Assembly (NCBI GenBank): GCA_900751755.1
Contig: CAADSP010000036.1
Coordinates: 1 to 5,840, forward strand
DNA: 5,840 nucleotides
DNA from: an uncultured Collinsella sp.
Lineage (GTDB): Bacteria > Actinomycetota > Coriobacteriia > Coriobacteriales > Coriobacteriaceae
Direction: 5' to 3'
Shown: positions 1-5,840 of the stretch, piece after piece
Position numbering within the stretch: position 1 is the stretch's first letter
Layout: each line of letters starts with the position of its first letter
Position numbers and translations under genes: made by a program
The notes under the pieces: model-generated
What the model was told of the DNA's origin: nothing
The model's database searches: none
What the model saw: only the letters and a program-made list of their open reading frames with translations

Positions 1-914
<914 letters not shown>

Positions 915-936
915 GATTGTCCTTTCAAAAACGTGT

Positions 937-963
937 CCCGGCGACCGTTACCATTCCGCCGGG
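937..963 (-). promoter_or_regulatory. GC-rich hairpin in the metK 5' leader
   Basis: In the metK transcript, CCCGGCG (963-957) and CGCCGGG (943-937) form a perfect 7-bp stem around a 13-nt loop. Five bases further on comes a run of five T (931-927), then the ribosome binding site (925-920). The hairpin plus T-run loosely resembles a terminator or attenuator, but the T-run is not adjacent to the stem, so efficient termination is doubtful. It could also tune translation or RNA stability. metK leaders in other bacteria often carry SAM riboswitches, but I recognise no SAM riboswitch consensus here and the leader is short (about 60 nt). The fold is directly visible; any function is inference. Confidence 0.5.
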
Positions 964-981
964 CTCTCTATGCAAGGGCAC

Positions 982-987
982 ATCATA
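982..987 (-). promoter_or_regulatory. candidate -10 box of the metK promoter
   Basis: On the minus strand 987-982 reads TATGAT, five of six matches to the sigma-70-type -10 consensus. The likely transcription start near 975 would give a leader of about 60 nt. No good -35 hexamer lies at the right distance; the sequence around 1004-1010 reads GTGTGAA on the minus strand and is weak. The box sits just outside the 92-nt inverted-repeat element, whose edge is at 1020. Confidence 0.4.
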
Positions 988-1019
988 GCGCGTAAATCAA
1001 ACATTCACACCCTTTCCGC

Positions 1020-1111
1020 ACCTACTCATTGGGGACAGACATAAATGACCAGCCTTAAACTAAGAACGTCTCCAACGACTGGTCATTTAAGTCTGTCCCC
1101 AATGAGTAGGT
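1020..1111. repeat. 92-nt inverted-repeat element (33-nt arms), MITE/REP-like
   Basis: The left arm (1020-1052, beginning ACCTACTCATTGGGGACAG) and the right arm (1079-1111) are reverse complements over 33 positions, with one A/A mismatch (1041 against 1090). They flank a 26-nt spacer at 1053-1078 that shows no strong pairing. The arms contain the GGGGACAGAC core and an AT-rich AAATGACCAG inner end. The element has no coding capacity. It lies between the divergent metK and gltX genes, so a role as terminator for either is unlikely. From memory, GGGGACAG-type palindromes are scattered in many bacterial genomes near IS200-like (Y1, REP-associated) transposase genes; that link is not shown here. 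CCCTTT occurs on both sides (1010-1015 and 1117-1122) but is not flush with the arms, so it is weak evidence for a target duplication. The structure is certain; its mobile origin is inferred. Confidence 0.85.
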
Positions 1112-1120
1112 CGGTGCCCT

Positions 1121-1151
1121 TTGTGCGGAGGTTGCTTTGATGCTTTATACT
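1121..1151 (+). promoter_or_regulatory. candidate gltX promoter
   Basis: TATACT at 1146-1151 matches the -10 consensus at five of six positions. A partial -35, TTGTGC, lies at 1121-1126 with a long 19-nt spacer. Transcription would start near 1158, leaving a leader of about 34 nt before the gltX ATG at 1192. The -35 begins only nine bases after the end of the inverted-repeat element. The -10 is reasonable; the -35 is weak. Confidence 0.5.
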
Positions 1152-1180
1152 GGTGCGGTTAGACATCCATCCTGCAATCG

Positions 1181-1185
1181 AGGAG
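1181..1185 (+). promoter_or_regulatory. gltX ribosome binding site
   Basis: AGGAG at 1181-1185 stands six bases before the ATG at 1192 and decides the start. An in-frame GTG at 1153 would add 13 residues, but it overlaps the predicted transcription start region, has no Shine-Dalgarno sequence, and lies outside the conserved N-terminus of the family. Confidence 0.85.
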
Positions 1186-1191
1186 ATTTCC

Positions 1192-2667
1192 ATGGCATCA
1201 GACGTTCGCGTCCGCTTTGCACCCTCACCGACGGGCAAGCTGCACATTGGCGGCGCCCGCACCGCTATCTATAACTGGGCTTTCGCCCGTGCTAACGGCG
1301 GCACGTTCATCCTGCGCATCGACGACACCGACCCCACCCGCTCTACCGACGAGAACACGCAGATCATCCTGCGCGCCATGCGTTGGCTGGGCCTGGACTG
1401 GGACGAGGGTCCCGAGGTGGGCGGCGATTTTGGCCCCTACGCCCAGACCGAGCGCCTGGACCTGTACAAGCAGGCCGCCCAGAAGCTTTGGGACGAGGGC
1501 AAGGCCTATCCCTGCTTCTGCACCAAGGAGCAGCTCGACGCCGACCGCAAGGCCTCGCAGGAGCGCAAGGACCCCTTCCAGGGCTATCAGCGCCGTTGCC
1601 GCAATCTTGATCCCGAGGAGGCCCGCCGTCGCATCGAGGCCGGCGAGTCCTACGTCCTTCGCATCAAGGTGCCCGAGGACCGCGGCGACGTCGTTATCCA
1701 CGATGCCGTCCACGGCGTGGTGACCTTCGATGCCAAGGAGCTCGACGACTTTGTCATCTTCCGCTCTGACGGCACGCCCACGTATAACTTTGCGACCGTC
1801 GTCGACGACGCCATGATGAAGATCACCCATGTCATCCGTGGCGACGACCACCTGTCCAACACCCCGCGTCAGGTCATGGTGTACGAGGCCCTCGGCGCTC
1901 CCGTGCCTACGTTCGCCCACATCTCCATGATCCTGGGCGCCGACGGCAAGAAGCTCTCCAAGCGCCACGGCGCCACCTCGGTGGAGGAGTACCGCGACGC
2001 CGGCTACCTGTCCGACGCCTTTGTCAACTACCTGGCGTTGCTCGGCTGGTCGCTCGACGGCGAGACTACGATCATTCCGCGTGATGTCCTGGCCAGCAAG
2101 TTTTCGCTCGACCGCATCTCCAAGAACCCGGCGACCTTCGACCCCAAGAAGCTCGACTGGGTCAATGCCGAGTACATCAACGGCATGTCCGACGCCCAGT
2201 TTGCCGACGAGATCATGGTCCCCGAGCTGCACGAGGCGGGCCTCATCGAGGGCAACGTCGAGTACGGCGAGGACTGGATCGACGCGCTTGCCGCTATCGT
2301 CAAGCCGCGCACTAAGATGCCGACCGACGCCGTGACCGTCGCCGCTCCCATCTTTGCCACGGCCGAGACGCTCGAGTATGACGAGAAGTCCGTTAACAAG
2401 GGCCTAGCCAAGGAAGGCATGGGTGCCATCCTGGACGCCGCCAAGGCCGCGCTCGAGGGTGTCACCGAGTGGACCGCCGCGAACATCGACGCCGCGCTTG
2501 AGCCGCTGCCCGAGCAGATGGACCTTAAGAAGCGCGTGGTGTTCCAGGCCGTGCGCGTCGCCGTCTGCGGCAACATGGTGAGCCCCCCACTGGGCGAGAC
2601 CATGGCGCTCGTCGGCCGCGACGACTGCCTGGCGCGCATCGACCGCGCCCGCACGATGGCGCTGTAG
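1192..2667 (+). CDS. gltX: glutamyl-tRNA synthetase
   Basis: A 491-residue class I aminoacyl-tRNA synthetase that attaches glutamate to tRNA in the cytosol, close to the family's usual length of about 470-500. The N-terminus reads MASDVRVRFAPSPTGKLHIG; the HIGH-type motif is HIGG at residues 18-21. The KMSKS-type loop is KKLSKRHG at 253-260. A zinc site like that of E. coli GluRS is visible as Cys108-x-Cys110 and Tyr132-x3-Cys136. RGDDHLSNTPRQ (216-227) is the conserved catalytic-domain segment before the KMSKS loop. The C-terminal anticodon-binding domain ends with the typical VSPPLGETMALVGRDDCLARI. Whether it also mischarges tRNA-Gln (non-discriminating type, paired with GatCAB) cannot be read reliably from the sequence; most actinobacteria use that route. 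It appears monocistronic, with its own candidate promoter and a strong terminator downstream. No frameshift or missing motif. Confidence 0.98.
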   Translation: MASDVRVRFAPSPTGKLHIGGARTAIYNWAFARANGGTFILRIDDTDPTRSTDENTQIILRAMRWLGLDWDEGPEVGGDFGPYAQTERLDLYKQAAQKLWDEGKAYPCFCTKEQLDADRKASQERKDPFQGYQRRCRNLDPEEARRRIEAGESYVLRIKVPEDRGDVVIHDAVHGVVTFDAKELDDFVIFRSDGTPTYNFATVVDDAMMKITHVIRGDDHLSNTPRQVMVYEALGAPVPTFAHISMILGADGKKLSKRHGATSVEEYRDAGYLSDAFVNYLALLGWSLDGETTIIPRDVLASKFSLDRISKNPATFDPKKLDWVNAEYINGMSDAQFADEIMVPELHEAGLIEGNVEYGEDWIDALAAIVKPRTKMPTDAVTVAAPIFATAETLEYDEKSVNKGLAKEGMGAILDAAKAALEGVTEWTAANIDAALEPLPEQMDLKKRVVFQAVRVAVCGNMVSPPLGETMALVGRDDCLARIDRARTMAL

Positions 2668-2690
2668 CAGCCGTGTAAACGCATGTATCC

Positions 2691-2724
2691 GAGCCCCGTT
2701 CACCCGAGCGGGGCTCTTGTTTCT
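2691..2724 (+). terminator. intrinsic terminator after gltX
   Basis: GAGCCCCG (2691-2698) pairs perfectly with CGGGGCTC (2709-2716). A U-G and a U-A pair can extend this to a 10-bp stem with a 6-nt loop. The T-rich tail TTGTTTCT (2717-2724) follows immediately. It begins 23 nt after the gltX stop, so it probably ends the gltX transcript and separates it from priA. Some read-through into priA remains possible, because I see no convincing priA promoter in the 31 nt between the terminator and the priA start. Confidence 0.9.
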
Positions 2725-2739
2725 GTAGACGTATGGGAT

Positions 2740-2747
2740 AGGAGGTG
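2740..2747 (+). promoter_or_regulatory. strong priA ribosome binding site supporting a GTG start
   Basis: AGGAGGTG (2740-2747) is close to a full anti-16S match and lies eight bases before the GTG at 2756. It therefore fixes the unusual GTG start and confirms that the extra N-terminal sequence of PriA is translated. Confidence 0.88.
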
Positions 2748-2755
2748 CTGGAGCT

Positions 2756-5209
2756 GTGGCCGAGCAACTGTCGCTGTTTGGTTCGCCGGAACCGGAGGAG
2801 GTTCCGGTGAAGCCAGTGCCTGCCGCTGCCTCGGCTCAGCCTAAGCCTGCACCTGAGACCATCACCGCCTATGCGAGCGTGGTCCTCGACATCCCGACGC
2901 GTGCGCTGTCCGAGCCGTTTGCTTATGGCGTTCCGCAGTCACTCGCCAACGATGTCCAGATCGGATCCACCGTCCTAGTTCATTTTGGCAACCGTGCGGC
3001 CGCGGGCTACATCGTCAACATCGCGCCCGAGCTGGCCGACCTGCAAGGTAACGACGCCCTCGACCCCGCGCGCATTAAAGCCATCGAGGCTATCCTCAGC
3101 AAACCGCTCTTTACCGCAGAGGCTGCCCGTATCGCACGCTGGATGAGTTACGAGTATGTCGCGACGCTTTCCGAGTGCCTGCGCCTGTTCTTGCCACCGG
3201 GCGGAAGCCCGCGCGTGGTCAAGGGCGACGACGGCGTGTGGACTGTCGGGCGCCCCGCCGTCAAGCCTATCCAAAACCGCTGGGTCATGCTTACGCCCGA
3301 GGGCTTCGACTATACGCCGCCCAAGACCGCGGTCCGCCAGCGTCAGCTCATCGAGGCGCTCCAGTGCGGCCCGGTCACGACGCGCGACCTCAACCTGCTT
3401 TACAACAGCATGTCGGCGACCATTAAGGCGCTCGAAAAACGCGGCGTCGTCGTGGTGGAGGAGCGCCGTGCGTGGCGTGGCTGCAGCGAGCAGACCACGC
3501 TGTCCTCGGCAAGCGGCAAGACGCCGGTCGCACTTACCAACGGCCAGCAGCAGGCACTCGCGCAGATTGAGCGCGCCCGTCTGGACGCTCATGGAGACGT
3601 GGTGCTGGTCGACGGCGTCACCGGCTCCGGCAAAACCGAGGTTTACCTTTCGGCGATTGAGCGCGTGCTGGCGGCCGGCCGTTCGGCCTGCGTGCTCGTG
3701 CCCGAGATCTCGCTGACGGCCCAGACCGTCGGCCGCTTCCGCTCGCGTTTTGGCGAGACGGTCGCCGTGTTCCATTCGCGCCTCTCGGCCGGCGAACGCC
3801 TGGACCAGTGGGATATGGTCGCCAGCGGTGCGGCCCGCGTGGTCGTCGGCGCCCGCTCGGCGCTCTTTTGCCCGCTCAGCGACTTGGGCCTCATCATCAT
3901 CGACGAGGAGCACGAGACCAGCTACAAGCAGGGCTCCAGCCCGCGCTACCACGCGCGCGAGGTGGCGGCCGAGATGGCGCGGCGTTATCGTTGCCCACTC
4001 GTGTTGGGCTCCGCCACGCCCTCGGCCGAGGCCCTCGACCGCTGCCGCCGTGGCACGTATAACGGTGCCACCTGGACGCGCGTCGAGATGCCCGAGCGCC
4101 CGGGACACGCTGTGCTGCCTACGGTTCGAATCGCAGACCTGCGCCGTGAGTTTTCTCACGGCAGCCGCTCCATGTTCTCAAAACCGCTGATGGAAGGCTT
4201 GGAACGCGTGGTCGAGCGCCGCGAGAAGGCCGTGCTGCTGCATAACCGCCGTGGCTTTGCGCCGTTCCTTATGTGCCGCGAGTGCGGCTGCGTCCCCACT
4301 TGCAACCACTGCTCCACCGCGCTTACGTATCACGAGCGCACACACACTCTGCAGTGTCACACATGCGGTTCGTCTTGGCGCGTGCAGCCCTATCCGGCGC
4401 CCACAAGCCGTTGCCCCAAATGTGGCAGTCGCTACCTGGCAAAAATGGGCCTGGGTACGCAGCAGATCGAGGACGCACTGCACCAGATGCTTCCCGAGGA
4501 TGTCGCCATTATTCGCATGGATGCCGATTCCACGCGCGGAAAGGACGCGCACAAAAAGCTGCTTGAGCAGTTCGATGCCGCCGATTGCGCCGTGTTGCTG
4601 GGCACCCAAATGATCGCAAAAGGCCTCGACTTTCCCGAGGTCACGCTTGTGGGCGTGGTCAATGCCGACTTCGCCCTCAAGCTGCCCGACTTTCGCGCAG
4701 GGGAGCGCGCCTACGATCTGCTGGAGCAAGTCGCCGGCCGTGCCGGTCGTGGTGATCGCCCCGGCGAGGTGATCATCCAGACCTACCTGCCCGAGGATCC
4801 GGTCATTCGCGCCGTCGCTGAACATGACCGTTCGATCTTTACCGACCACGATCTTGATCAGCGACGCGACGCGCTGTACCCGCCGTTTGTTCGCCTGGTC
4901 AACATTTTGGTGTGGTCGGCGAACCGAGACGACGCGCAGGACTACATCGGGCGCATTGCAAAGCTTCTTAAGCGCCGTTGGCATACCGCCGCGCCCGACT
5001 TTTTACGGGCGGGGAGTGCCGTGCCGCAGGTGCTTGGCCCGGCTTCGTGTGTAATCGAGAGAGCCAAGGACCGTTACCGCTTCCATCTGCTTGTGAAGTC
5101 GCCCGTGGGGTACCATGTCTCTGATGATATCGACGCCTGCCTCAAAGAGGTGGGCTCTGTGCTCGGCGTGAGCGTGAGCGTTGATGTCGACGCCTATGAT
5201 TTGATGTAA
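2756..5209 (+). CDS. priA: primosomal protein N' / replication restart helicase PriA
   Basis: PriA is a 3'-to-5' superfamily 2 DNA helicase that recognises abandoned replication forks and D-loops and starts primosome assembly to reload the replicative helicase. This 817-residue protein is a little longer than E. coli PriA. Visible parts in order: a Pro/Ala/Glu-rich N-terminal tail (1-36) with QLSLF at 4-8; the 3'-DNA-binding domain (about 37-140); a winged-helix-like segment (about 190-237); Walker A GVTGSGKT (287-294, Lys293); DEEH (383-386); GSATPS (418-423); eight zinc-binding cysteines (507, 510, 516, 519, 534, 537, 553, 556); GTQMIAKGLDFP (616-627); QVAGRAGRG (658-666); and the C-terminal domain with YPPF (708-711) and YRFHLLVK (774-781). 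ATPase and zinc motifs are intact, unlike the degenerate PriA of many actinobacteria such as mycobacteria. The last pair of zinc cysteines is spaced about six residues further apart than in E. coli. def follows after 18 nt, suggesting co-transcription. Confidence 0.97.
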   Translation: MAEQLSLFGSPEPEEVPVKPVPAAASAQPKPAPETITAYASVVLDIPTRALSEPFAYGVPQSLANDVQIGSTVLVHFGNRAAAGYIVNIAPELADLQGNDALDPARIKAIEAILSKPLFTAEAARIARWMSYEYVATLSECLRLFLPPGGSPRVVKGDDGVWTVGRPAVKPIQNRWVMLTPEGFDYTPPKTAVRQRQLIEALQCGPVTTRDLNLLYNSMSATIKALEKRGVVVVEERRAWRGCSEQTTLSSASGKTPVALTNGQQQALAQIERARLDAHGDVVLVDGVTGSGKTEVYLSAIERVLAAGRSACVLVPEISLTAQTVGRFRSRFGETVAVFHSRLSAGERLDQWDMVASGAARVVVGARSALFCPLSDLGLIIIDEEHETSYKQGSSPRYHAREVAAEMARRYRCPLVLGSATPSAEALDRCRRGTYNGATWTRVEMPERPGHAVLPTVRIADLRREFSHGSRSMFSKPLMEGLERVVERREKAVLLHNRRGFAPFLMCRECGCVPTCNHCSTALTYHERTHTLQCHTCGSSWRVQPYPAPTSRCPKCGSRYLAKMGLGTQQIEDALHQMLPEDVAIIRMDADSTRGKDAHKKLLEQFDAADCAVLLGTQMIAKGLDFPEVTLVGVVNADFALKLPDFRAGERAYDLLEQVAGRAGRGDRPGEVIIQTYLPEDPVIRAVAEHDRSIFTDHDLDQRRDALYPPFVRLVNILVWSANRDDAQDYIGRIAKLLKRRWHTAAPDFLRAGSAVPQVLGPASCVIERAKDRYRFHLLVKSPVGYHVSDDIDACLKEVGSVLGVSVSVDVDAYDLM

Positions 5210-5216
5210 CAACCCG

Positions 5217-5222
5217 AAAGGA
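5217..5222 (+). promoter_or_regulatory. def ribosome binding site, choosing the second ATG
   Basis: AAAGGA (5217-5222) lies five bases before the ATG at 5228. An earlier in-frame ATG at 5222 overlaps the last base of this site, leaving no room for normal initiation, so 5228 is the better start. Confidence 0.75.
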
Positions 5223-5227
5223 TGGCC

Positions 5228-5764
5228 ATGGAAGCCAACGGAATCGTACTGTCGCCCGACCCTCGTCTGCGCCAGGAGTGCGCCGTTATCGAGGAGATCA
5301 CCCCGGCAATCGAGGCGCTTGCCGAGAAGATGAAGAAGATGATGTTCGAGAACGGCGGCTGTGGCCTGGCTGCTCCGCAGATCGGCGAGCTCATTCAGCT
5401 CGTCACTATCGACTGCGACTACAGCGACAAGAACGACTACGACCCGTACGTGCTCATCAACCCTGTCATTGTTGAGCAGAGCGACCATCTGGTGCCCTTT
5501 AGCGAGGGCTGCCTTTCCATTCCTGGCATTAGCTGCGAGATCGAGCGTCCCGACCATGTTGTCGTAGAGGCATATGACCTGGACGCCAACCTGATTCGCT
5601 ACGAGGCCACGGGCGACCTGTTCTGCGTGTGCCTGCAGCACGAGATCGATCACCTGCACGGCAATACCATGTTCGAGCGACTGAAGCCGATGCAGAGGCT
5701 CAAGGCAGTCAAGGAGTACCAGGACGCCCTGGCCCGCGGCGCTCGACCGGGCGAGACGGAGTAG
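5228..5764 (+). CDS. def: peptide deformylase
   Basis: Peptide deformylase removes the formyl group from the N-terminal methionine of new proteins as they leave the ribosome; it is a cytosolic metalloenzyme, usually with Fe2+. From the ATG at 5228 the product has 178 residues, normal for the family. All three signature motifs are present: GCGLAAPQIG (44-53, motif I), EGCLSIPG (93-100, with metal ligand Cys95) and QHEIDHLHG (137-145, with metal ligands His138 and His142 and catalytic Glu139). The N-terminus IVLSPDPRLR is also typical. The gene starts 18 nt after priA with no terminator between them, so it is probably co-transcribed. In many bacteria fmt, which adds the formyl group, comes next; no fmt start is visible in the remaining 76 nt. 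Starting at 5222 would only add Met-Ala. Very secure. Confidence 0.97.
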   Translation: MEANGIVLSPDPRLRQECAVIEEITPAIEALAEKMKKMMFENGGCGLAAPQIGELIQLVTIDCDYSDKNDYDPYVLINPVIVEQSDHLVPFSEGCLSIPGISCEIERPDHVVVEAYDLDANLIRYEATGDLFCVCLQHEIDHLHGNTMFERLKPMQRLKAVKEYQDALARGARPGETE

Positions 5765-5840
5765 GTCCCACCGTCCCCGGTGCTGAGCGCCCACATATCA
5801 TCCCGTGCTCAAACATTCTCGCTTCGCTGCGAAACTGCGC
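5765..5840. other. intergenic tail with short palindromes, no gene recognised
   Basis: The 76 nt after def contain a small hairpin, CACCG/CGGTG (5769-5773 and 5778-5782, 4-nt loop), with no T-run, so it is not a convincing terminator. Near the edge there is an 11-nt interrupted palindrome, TTCGC-T-GCGAA (5823-5833), inside a CG-rich stretch (from about 5818) that resembles the end of a dispersed intergenic repeat. I see no start codon with a ribosome binding site. The stretch is cut by the window edge. Confidence 0.4.

Noticed and set aside
997..1006. TCAAACATTC shared with the tail after def (about 5809-5818)
   Set aside because: A 10-nt match without extension on either side can arise by chance in 5.8 kb and does not define a repeat.
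1020..1111. The inverted repeat as a bidirectional terminator
   Set aside because: The flanking genes point away from it, so no known transcript ends here, and there are no T-runs directly after either arm.
1020..1111. The inverted repeat as a CRISPR unit or complete insertion sequence
   Set aside because: There is one pair of inverted arms, not a direct-repeat array, and the 26-nt spacer cannot encode a transposase.
1153..1191. GTG at 1153 as the gltX start
   Set aside because: No Shine-Dalgarno precedes it, the predicted promoter -10 is only two bases upstream, and AGGAG is ideally placed for the ATG at 1192.
1225..2232. 335-codon minus-strand frame inside gltX
   Set aside because: It lies wholly inside conserved gltX coding sequence, has no visible ribosome binding site or domain, and its composition is that of an antisense shadow in high-GC DNA.
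2717..2755. A dedicated priA promoter between the gltX terminator and priA
   Set aside because: TTGTTT and TATGGG occur, but only nine bases apart, so no pair of hexamers has proper spacing.
2975..4159. 394-codon minus-strand frame inside priA
   Set aside because: It is antisense to conserved priA helicase sequence; Arg/Ala/Gly/His-rich with no family resemblance.
5003..5794. 263-codon minus-strand frame covering def and the end of priA
   Set aside because: It spans two genes with clear motifs on the other strand and shows no domain of its own.

Overview
This high-GC, densely coded window carries four conserved housekeeping genes. I see no defence system, prophage, CRISPR array, tRNA, rRNA or complete insertion sequence. 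The protein sequences and gene content suggest an actinobacterial chromosome, most likely Coriobacteriia and perhaps Collinsella-like. That assignment is inference from GC-rich third positions, the metK/priA/def neighbourhood and a PriA that keeps all its helicase motifs. A high-GC Firmicute cannot be excluded.

Layout. Positions 1-914 (minus strand) hold the first 304 codons of metK (S-adenosylmethionine synthetase); its 3' end lies beyond the left edge. Positions 915-1191 are a divergent control region. From left to right it holds the metK leader with a GC-rich hairpin, a candidate metK -10 box, a 92-nt element made of two 33-nt near-perfect inverted arms, and a candidate gltX promoter. gltX (glutamyl-tRNA synthetase, plus strand) runs 1192-2667 and is followed by a clear intrinsic terminator at 2691-2724. 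priA (primosomal helicase, GTG start) runs 2756-5209. def (peptide deformylase) follows 18 nt later at 5228-5764, probably on the same transcript. The last 76 nt hold no recognisable gene.

How the genes fit together. gltX and def act at opposite ends of protein synthesis: charging tRNA, and removing the formyl group from nascent chains. priA restarts stalled replication forks and is a common chromosomal neighbour of def (and usually fmt). metK makes the methyl donor SAM. These are core functions rather than a dedicated pathway.

The most interesting items are: (1) a QLSLF peptide at the extreme N-terminus of PriA, matching the sliding-clamp-binding consensus and followed by a Pro/Ala-rich tether; (2) the 92-nt inverted-repeat element, carrying a GGGGACAGAC core, that separates two divergent promoters; (3) a structured metK leader; and (4) an insertion of about 18 residues in MetK. 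I did not find a convincing undescribed multi-gene system.
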